Source: Egaibacter danicus
Lineage (GTDB): Bacteria; Pseudomonadota; Gammaproteobacteria; Burkholderiales; Burkholderiaceae_C
Length of the DNA: 64,000 nt
NCBI GenBank assembly: GCA_016707075.1
Contig: JADJII010000004.1
Location: forward strand, 248,001-312,000
Direction of reading: 5' to 3'
The notes beneath the pieces are model-generated. The model saw nothing but the letters and a program-made list of their open reading frames with translations, was not told the origin of the DNA and made no database searches. This document shows, piece by piece, positions 51,326-60,789 of the stretch. The translations under genes and the position numbers were made by a program. Position 1 is the first letter of the stretch. Each line of letters opens with the position of its first letter.

Positions 51326-52876
51326 ATGACGACAACACTTCTCATCCAGCCTGGTCACTTGACGCTGGACCAGTTGCAGGGCATCCATTCGGGTGTGCGT
51401 CAATTGACGCTGCCTGAATCCAGCCGTGCGGTCATTCGTGCCAGCCAGCAAGTGGTGCAACGTGCCGCCGATGGTGACGCGCCGGTCTACGGCGTGAACA
51501 CTGGTTTTGGCAAGCTGGCCAACCAGCGCATCAGCAAGGCCCAGCTGGACACGCTGCAACTCAACCTGATTCGTTCCCACAGTGTGGGTGTGGGCGAGCC
51601 GCTGGCACCCGAAGTCGTCCGGCTCATGCTGGCGCTCAAGGCCGCCAGTTTGGCACGCGGCCACTCGGGCGTGCGTGAGGTGGTCATTGACACCCTGCTG
51701 GCTGTGCACAACGCCGGGCTGGTTCCGTATGTCCCATCGCAGGGTTCGGTGGGTGCATCGGGTGACCTGGCGCCTCTGGCGCACATGACGCTGGCGTTGC
51801 TGGGCGAAGGTGAGATGCTGGTGGGTGGCCGGGCGGTTCCAGCCGCAGCTGCCTTGAAGCAGGTCGGCATTGAACCGCTGAAGCTGGGTGCCAAGGAGGG
51901 CCTAGCCCTGATCAACGGCACGCAAACCTCAACAGCGCTGGCGTTGCACGGCCTGCTGAGTTTCGAGCCCGTGCTGGAAGCAGCGCTGGTGATTGGCGCG
52001 TTGACGGTGGATGCCGCCCGTGGCAGTGATGGACCGTTCGACCCCCGCATTCACGCCTTGCGCGGTCAGCCGGGGCAAATTGACGTGGCCCAGTACTACC
52101 GCGCCCTGTTGAAGGGAAGTGAAATCCGCAAGTCCCATGAAGATGGCGATGACCGCGTGCAAGACCCCTACAGCCTGCGCTGTCAGCCGCAAGTGGTGGG
52201 TGCCTGCCTTGACCAACTGCGCCACGGTGCGCTGGTGCTGGTGCGCGAGGCCAATGCCGTGACGGACAATCCACTGGTGTTCGCCGAGGATGGTGCGATG
52301 ATTTCTGGCGGCAATTTCCACGCCGAACCGGTCGCGCTGGCTGCCGACGGCATGGCGCTGGCCATTGCCGAAGTAGGTGCCATAGCCGAGCGGCGCATTG
52401 CCATGCTGATTGACAGCGGTGTGTCACGCCTGCCGCCGTTCCTGACGGCAGATGCCGGCTTGAACAGCGGGTTCATGATTGCGCACGTCACCGCCGCAGC
52501 GCTGGCGTCCGAAAACAAATCACTGGCCCACCCGGCCAGTGTGGACAGTCTGCCCACCAGCGCCAACCAGGAAGACCACGTGTCCATGGCCACGTTTGCA
52601 GCACGGCGCTTGCAGTCGATGATCAGCAACACCGCCAATATTCTGGGCATCGAGTTGCTGGCTGCCGCGCAGGGAATCGAGTTCCTGCGGCCCATGAAAA
52701 GCTCGCACGCGCTGGAGCAGGTGCATGCCTTGCTGCGCCGGGATATTCCCCAGATGGCGCACGACCGGTATCTGGCACCGGACATGGCGCATGCCACGCA
52801 AATGGTGCGCGATGGTTCGCTGGCGCGCATATTGCATGATCTACCCGATTTGCCAACGCTTTGGGTGCCGACCTGA
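51326..52876 (+). CDS. hutH: Histidine ammonia-lyase
   Basis: A 516-residue lyase that removes ammonia from histidine to give urocanate, the first step. The self-made MIO cofactor forms from Ala144-Ser145-Gly146 (GSVGASGDLAPL), and Tyr56 (VYGVNTGFG) is the expected catalytic tyrosine. Other family blocks: NALVFAED-like TDNPLVFAEDGAM and SADQEDHVSM-like SANQEDHVSM. Second gene of the plus-strand hut transcript. Confidence 0.97.
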   Translation: MTTTLLIQPGHLTLDQLQGIHSGVRQLTLPESSRAVIRASQQVVQRAADGDAPVYGVNTGFGKLANQRISKAQLDTLQLNLIRSHSVGVGEPLAPEVVRLMLALKAASLARGHSGVREVVIDTLLAVHNAGLVPYVPSQGSVGASGDLAPLAHMTLALLGEGEMLVGGRAVPAAAALKQVGIEPLKLGAKEGLALINGTQTSTALALHGLLSFEPVLEAALVIGALTVDAARGSDGPFDPRIHALRGQPGQIDVAQYYRALLKGSEIRKSHEDGDDRVQDPYSLRCQPQVVGACLDQLRHGALVLVREANAVTDNPLVFAEDGAMISGGNFHAEPVALAADGMALAIAEVGAIAERRIAMLIDSGVSRLPPFLTADAGLNSGFMIAHVTAAALASENKSLAHPASVDSLPTSANQEDHVSMATFAARRLQSMISNTANILGIELLAAAQGIEFLRPMKSSHALEQVHALLRRDIPQMAHDRYLAPDMAHATQMVRDGSLARILHDLPDLPTLWVPT

Positions 52877-52921
52877 GCGGACCTGTTTTGTCCCACCTGT
52901 AATCACTGAAAAAGGAACCCC

Positions 52922-53869
52922 ATGAAAAAGACCCTGATCACACTCGCAGCGGCTGCGCTCACCGCTGGATTGGCAATGGCCCAGGAAACCAAGGTGGTGA
53001 TCGCCATCTCGGGCTGGACAGGCTTTGCGCCACTGACACTGGCGAAGGAAGCCGGCATTTTCAAAAAACACGGTCTGGATGTAACGATCAAGAAAGTGCC
53101 CCAGAAAGACCGTCATCTGGTGCTGGCATCCGGTGATGCACAATGCGCCGCAACCACCGTGGAAACCTGGATTGGCTGGAATTCCGCCGGTGTCGCGACC
53201 ACCCAGATTTTTCAACTGGACAAAAGCTACGGCGCTGACGGCATGGTCGTCAAGCCCGGCATCGCCAAAATCGGTGATCTCAAAGGCAAGACGGTTGCCG
53301 CCGATGCGCCCGGTACTGCGCCCTACTTTGGCCTGGCATGGATGCTGAAGAAAAACGGCCTGTCAGTTAAAGACGTGAAGGTGGTCAACCTGTCGCCCCA
53401 GGCGGCTGCCAACGCCATGATCGCAGGTACCGACGGTGTGGATGCAGCCATGACGTACGAGCCCTACCTGGGGGCCGTCCGTGCCAAGCCAGAGGCAGGA
53501 AAGATCATCGCCACTACGCTGGACTACCCCATGGTGATGGACACTTTTGGTTGCACGCCGAAGTTTCTGGCCGAGAACCCCAAGGCTGCCAAGGCGCTGG
53601 CCGACGGTTATTTTGATGCGCTTGACATGATCAAGGCCGATCCCAAGAAGAGCAACGAAATCATGGGTGCCGACGTGAAACAATCAGGTGACGACTTCGC
53701 CAAGAGCTCGGCCTACCTGCGCTGGCAGGATCGTGCAGCCAACCAGAAATTTTTTGCGGGGGAACATGCCCAGTTCAGCAAGGAAGCTGGGGATCTGCTG
53801 ATGGAAATGGGCATTATCAAGTCACTGCCGGACATGTCCAAACTGGCTGACACCCGGTTTCTGAACTAA
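52922..53869 (+). CDS. ABC importer binding protein, hut-linked (NMT1/SsuA-like)
   Basis: A 315-residue periplasmic receptor with signal peptide (ends GLAMA-QE) and NMT1/SsuA-type features: IAISGWTGFAPLTLAKEAGIFKKHGLDV and LASGDAQCAATTVET. It belongs to the nitrate/sulfonate/thiamine-precursor family of receptors. Its placement after hutH, together with the permease and ATPase, suggests it captures histidine, urocanate or another imidazole compound. This is a prediction from context. Confidence 0.85.
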   Translation: MKKTLITLAAAALTAGLAMAQETKVVIAISGWTGFAPLTLAKEAGIFKKHGLDVTIKKVPQKDRHLVLASGDAQCAATTVETWIGWNSAGVATTQIFQLDKSYGADGMVVKPGIAKIGDLKGKTVAADAPGTAPYFGLAWMLKKNGLSVKDVKVVNLSPQAAANAMIAGTDGVDAAMTYEPYLGAVRAKPEAGKIIATTLDYPMVMDTFGCTPKFLAENPKAAKALADGYFDALDMIKADPKKSNEIMGADVKQSGDDFAKSSAYLRWQDRAANQKFFAGEHAQFSKEAGDLLMEMGIIKSLPDMSKLADTRFLN

Positions 53870-53898
53870 CAAGCTCGCAAAGAACCCGGGCACGCGCC

Positions 53899-54678
53899 AT
53901 GACGCCACTCAAACCTGTCGACCCAACTACCCGTCTGGTGCTGGGAATTTCATTCTTCGTGATATTCACAGCCCTGTGGGCGGGTGTGACGCTGGGCGGT
54001 CTTGTGCCCAAAAACTTTCTCGCTGACCCTTTGACCATGGTCAAGTCCGGCTGGACGCTGCTCACTACCATGGGCTTCGGCTGGGATATTGGCTGGACCG
54101 TGTGGCGCGTATTGGGTGGCTTCTTGATTGCGACAGTCATTGCGCTGCCACTGGGTGTCTTGATGGGGGCCTATAAACCCATCGAGGCATTTTTTGAACC
54201 CTTTGTGTCGTTTGCGCGTTACCTTCCTGCCAGTGCTTTCATTCCGCTGTTGATCTTGTGGGCGGGAATAGGGGAGGCACAAAAGTTGTCGGTGATCTTC
54301 ATAGGCAGCTTCTTCCAACTCGTACTGATGATTGCGGTCGCTGTCGGCAACACACGGCGCGACCTGGTTGAGGCTGCCTACACGCTGGGTTGCACGGATG
54401 CGGGGATCGTCAAACGGGTTTTGATACGTGGTGCGGCGCCCGAGATTTTCGAGATATTGCGCATGGTGCTGGGCTGGGCCTGGACTTATGTGATCGTGGC
54501 CGAGCTGATTGGCGCATCAACCGGCATTGGCCACATGGTCACCGACAGCCAGGCCTTGCTGGCCACCGATCAGATCATATTCGGCATCATCGTCATTGGT
54601 CTGATCGGTCTCATCAGTGACCTGGGTTTCAAGTGGCTCAACCGTACGCTGTTCCCCTGGGCACAGTTGGGGCGTTGA
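53899..54678 (+). CDS. ABC importer permease, hut-linked (SsuC/TauC-like)
   Basis: A 259-residue inner-membrane permease with about six helices and the EAA loop EAAYTLGCTDAGIVKRVLIRGAAPEI. It resembles the taurine/sulfonate/nitrate permease family (LPLGVLMGAYKPIEAFFEP, PASAFIPLLILWAGIGEAQK). It sits 29 bases after the binding-protein gene and 38 bases before the ATPase gene. Confidence 0.9.
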   Translation: MTPLKPVDPTTRLVLGISFFVIFTALWAGVTLGGLVPKNFLADPLTMVKSGWTLLTTMGFGWDIGWTVWRVLGGFLIATVIALPLGVLMGAYKPIEAFFEPFVSFARYLPASAFIPLLILWAGIGEAQKLSVIFIGSFFQLVLMIAVAVGNTRRDLVEAAYTLGCTDAGIVKRVLIRGAAPEIFEILRMVLGWAWTYVIVAELIGASTGIGHMVTDSQALLATDQIIFGIIVIGLIGLISDLGFKWLNRTLFPWAQLGR

Positions 54679-54716
54679 ATTCCGGGCTCAACGCTCCCAT
54701 ACAAGGTCATCAAGCC

Positions 54717-55508
54717 ATGAGCGATTTTTTATCTATCAACGGTGTGTCCCGCAGCTTTGCGTCTACCACGGGCGGCGGACCCACGCTAGCCCTGCAGGCC
54801 ACCAGCATGACGGTGGAAGAGAACGACTTCATCACGATTCTCGGGCCCTCCGGTTGCGGCAAAAGCACCTTGCTACGTATCGTGGCAGGGCTGGACCAGC
54901 AAACCTCGGGCGAAGTGCTGTTGGAGGGAAAACGCATTGCCGGCCCCGGCGCGGACCGCGGCATGGTGTTTCAAAGCTATACCCTGTTCCCCTGGCTGAG
55001 CGTGCGCGACAACGTCTGCTTTGGTCTGAATGAACGTGGAATGTCGCGCAAGGAACAGCTTGACATTGCGCAAGGCTTTATCAAAAAGGTGGGCCTGTCG
55101 GGCTTTGAGAACCATTACCCCAAACAGCTCTCAGGCGGGATGCAACAACGGACAGCCATCGCCCGCGCTCTGGCCAACGGTCCACGTATGTTACTGATGG
55201 ACGAGCCCTTTGGTGCGCTGGACCACCAGACCCGCGAGTTAATGCAGGAGCTGTTGCTCAGCATTTGGGAGGCTGAGCGCAAGACGGTTTTGTTTGTGAC
55301 GCACGACATTGACGAAGCGGTATTCATGGGCAGCAGGACGGTGGTCATGAGTGCACGCCCGGGCCGTATCAAGCTGGACCGTGAGGTGACCCTCCCGCAC
55401 CCCCGCAGCTATGCCGTCAAGACCACTCCAGTATTCATGGAGCTGAAGGCGGAACTGACCGAACAGGTGCGAATCGAAGTTCTAGCGGCACAGGCGGCGC
55501 TGGTTTGA
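54717..55508 (+). CDS. ABC importer ATPase, hut-linked (SsuB/TauB-like)
   Basis: A 263-residue ATPase with Walker A GPSGCGKSTLL, signature LSGGMQQRTAIARAL, Walker B MLLMDEPFGALD and switch His VTHDIDEAVF. It matches the SsuB/TauB group of importer ATPases, in line with the binding protein and permease upstream. Start at 54717 (MSDFLSINGVSRSF) rather than the longer open frame that overlaps the permease gene. Confidence 0.92.
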   Translation: MSDFLSINGVSRSFASTTGGGPTLALQATSMTVEENDFITILGPSGCGKSTLLRIVAGLDQQTSGEVLLEGKRIAGPGADRGMVFQSYTLFPWLSVRDNVCFGLNERGMSRKEQLDIAQGFIKKVGLSGFENHYPKQLSGGMQQRTAIARALANGPRMLLMDEPFGALDHQTRELMQELLLSIWEAERKTVLFVTHDIDEAVFMGSRTVVMSARPGRIKLDREVTLPHPRSYAVKTTPVFMELKAELTEQVRIEVLAAQAALV

Positions 55509-55625
55509 AACGCGGGTGATTCGACCGCCTCGGAGAAGCGTGAGGCACCAAACATGGCGCAGGCCACGCGTTTTGAGCATTCTGGCCGGCCTGCCAAGGC
55601 TTTGGATAGCGACCTGATCTGACCG

Positions 55626-55688
55626 AATTTGCTATTAATAATATAGCTGTCTGCGCATATTCCACGGGGGCTTGATACCAATTTGGCA
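55626..55688 (+). repeat. Dispersed repeat, intergenic copy after the hut operon
   Basis: ATTTGCTATTAATAATATAGCTGTCTGCGCATATTCCACGGGGGCTTGATACCAATTTGGCA contains every block of the family and is the clearest copy. It lies in the 190-base gap between the converging hut-linked ATPase gene and kynA. Confidence 0.87.
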
Positions 55689-55698
55689 TCAAAAAAAC

Positions 55699-56541
55699 TC
55701 ACAACGATGTGCGCAAACTCCAGATTTCCGGGAACAGCACCACATCCAGCATCTTGCGCAGGTAGCTCACGCCGCCCGTGCCACCGGTGCCACGTTTGAA
55801 GCCAATCACGCGCTCCACGGTGGTGACGTGGCGAAAACGCCAGAGGCGAAACGCGTCTTCCAGATCAGTGAGTTCTTCGCCCAACTGATACAGGTCCCAG
55901 TGTTCTGTCGGGTTGCGATACACCTGAAGCCAGGCGTTCTCTACGTCGGTGCTGGCCGCATACGGCTGGGTCCAGTCACGTTGTGTGTGCGTCGCCGGCA
56001 CAGCAATGCCACGGCGTGCCAGCAGTTTCAAAGCCTCGTCGTAAAGCGAAGGCGCTTCATACGCGGCCTGCACCAGCGCTAGCCGCTCGGGTGCATGGGC
56101 GTGGGGTTTGAGCATGGCGGCATTTTTGTTACCCAGCGAAAACTCAATGCAGCGGTACTGGAAGCTCTGAAACCCGCTGGATTGACCCAGGTAAGGCCGC
56201 ATGGCACTGTATTCAGGCGGCGTCATCGTGGCCAGCACGTCCCAGGCATGCACCAGTTGCTCCATGATTTTGCTGACCCGCGCCAGCATCTTGAAGGCGG
56301 TGCTCAATTCGTCGCGGGAAATATGGTCAATCGCCGCACGCAGCTCGTGCAGCATCAGTTTCATCCACAACTCGCTGGTTTGGTGCTGCACGATGAAGAG
56401 CATCTCGTCGTGCGCGGGTGACAGTGGCTTCTGTGCAGCGAGGATGGTATCAATCTGCAGGTAGTCGCCATAGCTCATGGACTTGCTGAAGTCCAGTTTG
56501 GCCTTTTCGTCATGAACGATGGATTCGGAACTGGTTGCCAT
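55699..56541 (-). CDS. kynA: Tryptophan 2,3-dioxygenase
   Basis: A 280-residue heme dioxygenase opening the tryptophan indole ring to N-formylkynurenine. Motifs: YGDYLQIDTIL, HDEMLFIVQHQTSELWMKL, SGFQSFQYRCIEFSLG and the heme ligand region RFRHVTTVERVIGFKRGTGG. Typical length. Last gene of kynB-kynU-kynA on the minus strand, two bases after kynU. Confidence 0.97.
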   Translation of the reverse strand: MATSSESIVHDEKAKLDFSKSMSYGDYLQIDTILAAQKPLSPAHDEMLFIVQHQTSELWMKLMLHELRAAIDHISRDELSTAFKMLARVSKIMEQLVHAWDVLATMTPPEYSAMRPYLGQSSGFQSFQYRCIEFSLGNKNAAMLKPHAHAPERLALVQAAYEAPSLYDEALKLLARRGIAVPATHTQRDWTQPYAASTDVENAWLQVYRNPTEHWDLYQLGEELTDLEDAFRLWRFRHVTTVERVIGFKRGTGGTGGVSYLRKMLDVVLFPEIWSLRTSL

Positions 56542-56543
56542 GA

Positions 56544-57833
56544 TCAGGTCACCGCGTGTTTCTGGTTGAACTCAGGCCGTTGCCATTCGCCCGTTTCCAG
56601 TACCTGGCGCAGGTGCTCTACTGCATTCCACACATCTTCAAAGCCGATATACAGCGGCGTGAACCCAAAGCGCAGGATGTCCTTGTGCAGCTTGCCGTCA
56701 CCGGCCCGGAAGTCACCAATCACGCCGCGTGCAATCAGCGCCTGAACGATGGCAAAGGCGCCTGACCCCTGCTCGGTGTACTCGCGCGTCAGACAAACCT
56801 GCGAGCCGCGCTGAGCATGTTCGCGAGGTGTCGCCAAGCCCAGACCATGACCTGCGCAGCGCTGTAATGCCAACTCGATGAAGAGGTCGGTCAGGGCCAG
56901 TGACTTGGTACGCAGCGCGTTCATGCCGCCAAATGCCTCTGCAGCCAGCAGCGTGTCCAGACCGCAGTCCAGCGCCGTCATGCTCAGGACAGGCTGGGTT
57001 CCGCATAGGTAGCGGGTGATGCCGGGCGCGGGGCGATAGTCCGGCGTGAACTGGAACGGTGCCTCGTGGCCCCACCAGCCGGCCAGCGGCTGCCAGAACC
57101 GCCCGGCGTGTCTGGGGTTTACCCACACAAAGGCTGGCGCGCCCGGGCCACCATTGAGGTACTTGTAGCCGCAGCCGATGGAGAAGTCTGCCTTCGAGCC
57201 ATTCAAGTCTACCGGCACCGCCCCCGCGCTATGGGCGAGGTCCCAGACGGTGAATGCACCGGCGGCATGTGCGGCAGCCGTCACGGCCTTCATGTCGTGC
57301 ATGGCGCCCGTGCGGTAGTTGACATGGGTGAGCATCAGAACGGCCAGATCAGCCGTCAGAGCATCAGCAATTTCCTCGGGTTCGACCAGTTTGAGGGTGT
57401 AGCCACGCTCTTTGCACAACGATTCGGCAATATAGAGATCGGTGGGAAAGTTGCTGCGTTCACTCACAACCACCCGGCGCTGAGGGGCGTCCTGGGCGGC
57501 GATATTCAGCGCCGCACTCAATACCTTGTACAGGTTGATCGTGGTGCTATCGGTTGCCACCACTTCGCCAGGTGCTGCGCCAATCAGGCGGGCGATCTTG
57601 TCGCCCAGTCGCTGGGGCATCTCGAACCAGCCGGCGGTGTTCCATGAGCGGATCAGGCCCTCGCCCCATTCGTGCGTAACGGCGTGCGCTACACGGGCGG
57701 CCGCAGTTTTCGGCAGCACGCCCAGAGAGTTGCCGTCGAGGTAAATCACCCCCTTGGGTAGCGAGAAAAGATCGCGCAATGAACGCAGGGGGTCTTGCGC
57801 GTCGAGCGCGCGGCAGTCAGCCAGGGTGGTCAT
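56544..57833 (-). CDS. kynU: Kynureninase
   Basis: A 429-residue PLP enzyme splitting kynurenine into anthranilate and alanine. The PLP lysine lies in GCGYKYLNGGPGAPAF; VIYLDGNSLGVLP at the N-terminus and TSTTINLYKVL-like TDSTTINLYKVLSAAL are family marks. Middle gene of the kyn operon. Confidence 0.96.
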   Translation of the reverse strand: MTTLADCRALDAQDPLRSLRDLFSLPKGVIYLDGNSLGVLPKTAAARVAHAVTHEWGEGLIRSWNTAGWFEMPQRLGDKIARLIGAAPGEVVATDSTTINLYKVLSAALNIAAQDAPQRRVVVSERSNFPTDLYIAESLCKERGYTLKLVEPEEIADALTADLAVLMLTHVNYRTGAMHDMKAVTAAAHAAGAFTVWDLAHSAGAVPVDLNGSKADFSIGCGYKYLNGGPGAPAFVWVNPRHAGRFWQPLAGWWGHEAPFQFTPDYRPAPGITRYLCGTQPVLSMTALDCGLDTLLAAEAFGGMNALRTKSLALTDLFIELALQRCAGHGLGLATPREHAQRGSQVCLTREYTEQGSGAFAIVQALIARGVIGDFRAGDGKLHKDILRFGFTPLYIGFEDVWNAVEHLRQVLETGEWQRPEFNQKHAVT

Positions 57834-57860
57834 GATGGTATTCCTGTACGGAGAAAAATA

Positions 57861-58487
57861 TCAGAGTTCGCGCAATATCGCGCGAACGGGTGAGGCATCG
57901 GCGGTCATGAGTTTCAGCGGCAGGGCAATGAGTTCATAGTCGCCTTCGGGTACGTCATCAAGCACGAGGTTTTCCAGCACGCGCAGATTCAGGCGGCGGA
58001 TGGTCTGGTGGCTGTCGAGCGTCTTGCTGTCGGCCGGGTCGATGCTGGCCGTGTCGATACCGATCAAGGTCACACCCAGCGCGGCCAGGCGGGCCACCGT
58101 GTCGGATGCATAGGCTGAAAGGGCAGGATCCCAGTGATCCACCGGCATGCGCGCATAGGTGCGAACCAGCACGCGTGGCGGCAGCTGCTGCGTGGCATGC
58201 GCGATGTGGTGCCATTCAATGAGTGGGCCGACGTTCAGCGCATAAATGACCCGACACGGGCCGATGTAGGGTTCCAGATCCAGAGAGCCCGCCGTAGCGC
58301 CTGCCGGGTCATAGTGCAGTGGCGCGTCCGCATGGGCACCCACATGCGGCGACAGGGTGAGGGTGCTGACGTTGACCGGGCAGTCGGGCGACAGGGTTGC
58401 AGCCCATTGTTGCTGATAGGGCGTGTCGCCGGGAAAAACCGGGGAGCCGGCGTGAACAGGAGGGGAGATGTCCCAAATGCGCTTCAT
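57861..58487 (-). CDS. kynB: Kynurenine formamidase
   Basis: A 208-residue zinc-dependent amidase that removes formate from N-formylkynurenine. The metal motif SPHVGAHADAPLHYD and GIDTASIDPADSKTLDSH are conserved. First gene of the kyn operon, divergent from the feo operon; the two share about 80 bases that also hold the Fur box. Confidence 0.95.
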   Translation of the reverse strand: MKRIWDISPPVHAGSPVFPGDTPYQQQWAATLSPDCPVNVSTLTLSPHVGAHADAPLHYDPAGATAGSLDLEPYIGPCRVIYALNVGPLIEWHHIAHATQQLPPRVLVRTYARMPVDHWDPALSAYASDTVARLAALGVTLIGIDTASIDPADSKTLDSHQTIRRLNLRVLENLVLDDVPEGDYELIALPLKLMTADASPVRAILREL

Positions 58488-58564
58488 GATGGGGCAGGAG
58501 TTTGGCGCGATCCGTCAGGCCGCGGTGTCGGTTATTTCCAACAACACGAGAATTTTCAAGCTTA

Positions 58565-58589
58565 TATAATGAGAATTATTATCATTTGC
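58565..58589 (+). promoter_or_regulatory. Fur box overlapping the feo promoter
   Basis: TATAAT (58565-58570) runs straight into a near-consensus Fur site, ATAATGAGAATTATTATCAT. Fur bound here would hide the -10 box, so feoAB should be shut off when iron is plentiful. Confidence 0.85.
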
Positions 58590-58646
58590 AAAAAACTCCG
58601 TATGCTGCGCAACGTCGCATCGACTTCGCCTGAAGGGCAATTGGAC

Positions 58647-58913
58647 ATGGGTCTGGAAACCCTGCCTGTTCAGGTGGATGCCTGCGTGACGCGATTGCAG
58701 CCTGCCGGTGATCCGCAAGATCAGGACGTGTTGCTGCGTCTGCTGGAAATCGGCTTTTTGCCCGGCGAGCGGGTGAGGGTGGTTGCACGCGGATTTCCGG
58801 CGGGCGACCCGATGGCTGTACGCGTGGGCAACACCACATTTGCCCTGCGCGCTCATGAGGCTTCACTGATCCGCGTGAGCAAAACAGGGGCTCCGGCCAA
58901 GGTGGCGCCATGA
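58647..58913 (+). CDS. feoA: Ferrous iron transport protein FeoA
   Basis: An 88-residue SH3-fold cytoplasmic partner of FeoB. Visible: RLLEIGFLPGERVRVVARGFPAGDPMAVRVGNTTFALRAHEA, the FeoA core. The ATG at 58647 has an AAGGG site about nine bases away; an in-frame ATG at 58602 would add 15 residues with no ribosome binding site, and one at 58569 overlaps the Fur box. It overlaps feoB by 4 bases. Confidence 0.92.
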   Translation: MGLETLPVQVDACVTRLQPAGDPQDQDVLLRLLEIGFLPGERVRVVARGFPAGDPMAVRVGNTTFALRAHEASLIRVSKTGAPAKVAP

Positions 58914-60787
58914 CTCAGGCCGTGTCTTCCCTGCGTGTTGCGCTTCTGGGCAATCCCAATTGCGGCAAGACGGCGCTTTTCAATCTGCTCACCGGCAGCC
59001 GCCAAAAGGTGGCCAATTACGCGGGTGTCACCGTGGAGCGCAAAGAGGGCGTAATCACTACAGCTTCGGGTGCGCGCGTGGTGGTGCTGGATCTGCCCGG
59101 CGCCTACAGCCTGAATGCCCTCAGTGCAGATGAAGCCATCACGCGGGATATTGTTACCGGACAACGCGCCGGTGAACCGCTGCCCAGTCTGCTGGTCTGT
59201 GTGGCGGATGCCACCAATCTTCAACTCAACCTGCGCCTGGTTCTGGAAGCGCGGGCATTGGGGTTGCCGATGGTGCTGGCACTCAACATGGCCGACGCCG
59301 CGCGGCGCGCCGGTATTGTGATCAACCGTGACGTGTTGTCGAAAGAATTGGGCATGCCGGTGCTGGAGACTGTGGGCATCCGCGGTGATGGTGCGGCCCA
59401 GCTGACGGCTTTTCTGGATGGCTGGCGCAATCCATCGACAGAACCTGTTACTGCGCCGAAGTGGCAAGCGCCCGGCTTTGACGAGGTCATGTCGACCCAG
59501 ATGGAGGTTCGGCGTATTTTGCGTCTGGCTGTGCAGGCCCCCGCCGAGAGCCTGCAGCTTGACGACGCCATTGACCGTGTGGTGATGCATCCGCTTTGGG
59601 GCATGCTTCTGCTGGCGGCAGTGTTATTCCTGATGTTCCAGGCGGTATTCAGCTGGGCTACGGTACCCATGGATGTCATCAAGGGCGCCGTTGAATGGGT
59701 CTCTGAAATGGTCCGCTCCGGCATGCCGGAAGGCGTGCTGCAAAGCCTGCTGACCGACGGCATTCTGGCTGGTGCCGGTGGTGTGCTGGTTTTTCTGCCG
59801 CAGATTCTGATTCTGTTCTTCTTCATTCTGTTGCTGGAAGATTCGGGCTATTTGCCTCGCGCAGCGTTTTTGCTGGACCGGGTGATGGGCACCGTGGGTC
59901 TATCGGGGCGTTCCTTTATCCCGTTGCTCTCCAGCTTTGCCTGTGCCATTCCGGGTGTGATGGCCGCGCGCACCATCACACACTGGCGTGACAGGCTGGT
60001 CACGATCATGATCGCACCGCTGATGACCTGCTCGGCCCGTCTGCCGGTGTATGCGCTGCTGATTGGTGCCTTCATCCCGGATAAAACCGTGTGGGGCTTT
60101 TTCAACCTGCAGGGGCTGGTGATGTTTTCGCTGTACTTTGGCGGCATCGCCAGTGCCATGGCGGTGGCCGGCGCTTTCAAACTCTGGCGCGGCAATGCCC
60201 GTCCCACGCCATTGATGATGGAGTTGCCGGCTTATCGCATGCCGAGCCTGCGCAGCCTGGTTATGGGGCTGTATGAGCGCGCCCTGATCTTCCTGAAGCG
60301 GGTGGGGGGCATCATTTTGTCGCTGACGGTGATCCTGTGGTTCCTGTCCACGTTCCCGGCGCCGCCTGACGGGGCCACGGGTCCGGCCATCCAGTACAGC
60401 CTGGCCGGCCAGTTGGGGCAGGCTTTGCAGGTCGTGTTCGCGCCTATCGGGTTCAACTGGCAGATCGCCATTGCGCTGGTGCCCGGCCTTGCTGCACGTG
60501 AAGTCGCAGTCGGCGCCCTGGGCACCGTGTACGCGCTCTCTGCGACTGGCCCGGACGTGGCCTCCACGCTGGGACCTTTGATCGCGCAGAGCTGGTCCAT
60601 GGCAACGGCGCTGTCACTGCTGGTTTGGTACGTGTTTGCGCCGCAGTGCCTTTCCACTTTGGCCACGGTGAAGCGTGAGACCAACAGTTGGCGCTATGCT
60701 ATTTTGATGGCAGCCTATCTGTTTGCGCTGGCTTACGTAGCCAGCTGGATTACTTACCGGCTGGCCGTCGCGCTCGGGGGAGGCTGA
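58910..60787 (+). CDS. feoB: Ferrous iron transporter FeoB
   Basis: A 625-residue Fe(II) transporter. The N-terminal GTPase domain has G1 GNPNCGKT, G3 DLPGAYSL and G4 NMAD; the membrane part has the two Gate regions (for example PRAAFLLDRVMGTVGLSGRSFIPLLSSFACAIPG). The cytosolic spacer between the GTPase and the membrane is short, as in smaller FeoB proteins. Second gene of the Fur-controlled operon. Confidence 0.96.
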   Translation: MTQAVSSLRVALLGNPNCGKTALFNLLTGSRQKVANYAGVTVERKEGVITTASGARVVVLDLPGAYSLNALSADEAITRDIVTGQRAGEPLPSLLVCVADATNLQLNLRLVLEARALGLPMVLALNMADAARRAGIVINRDVLSKELGMPVLETVGIRGDGAAQLTAFLDGWRNPSTEPVTAPKWQAPGFDEVMSTQMEVRRILRLAVQAPAESLQLDDAIDRVVMHPLWGMLLLAAVLFLMFQAVFSWATVPMDVIKGAVEWVSEMVRSGMPEGVLQSLLTDGILAGAGGVLVFLPQILILFFFILLLEDSGYLPRAAFLLDRVMGTVGLSGRSFIPLLSSFACAIPGVMAARTITHWRDRLVTIMIAPLMTCSARLPVYALLIGAFIPDKTVWGFFNLQGLVMFSLYFGGIASAMAVAGAFKLWRGNARPTPLMMELPAYRMPSLRSLVMGLYERALIFLKRVGGIILSLTVILWFLSTFPAPPDGATGPAIQYSLAGQLGQALQVVFAPIGFNWQIAIALVPGLAAREVAVGALGTVYALSATGPDVASTLGPLIAQSWSMATALSLLVWYVFAPQCLSTLATVKRETNSWRYAILMAAYLFALAYVASWITYRLAVALGGG

Positions 60788-60789
60788 TC

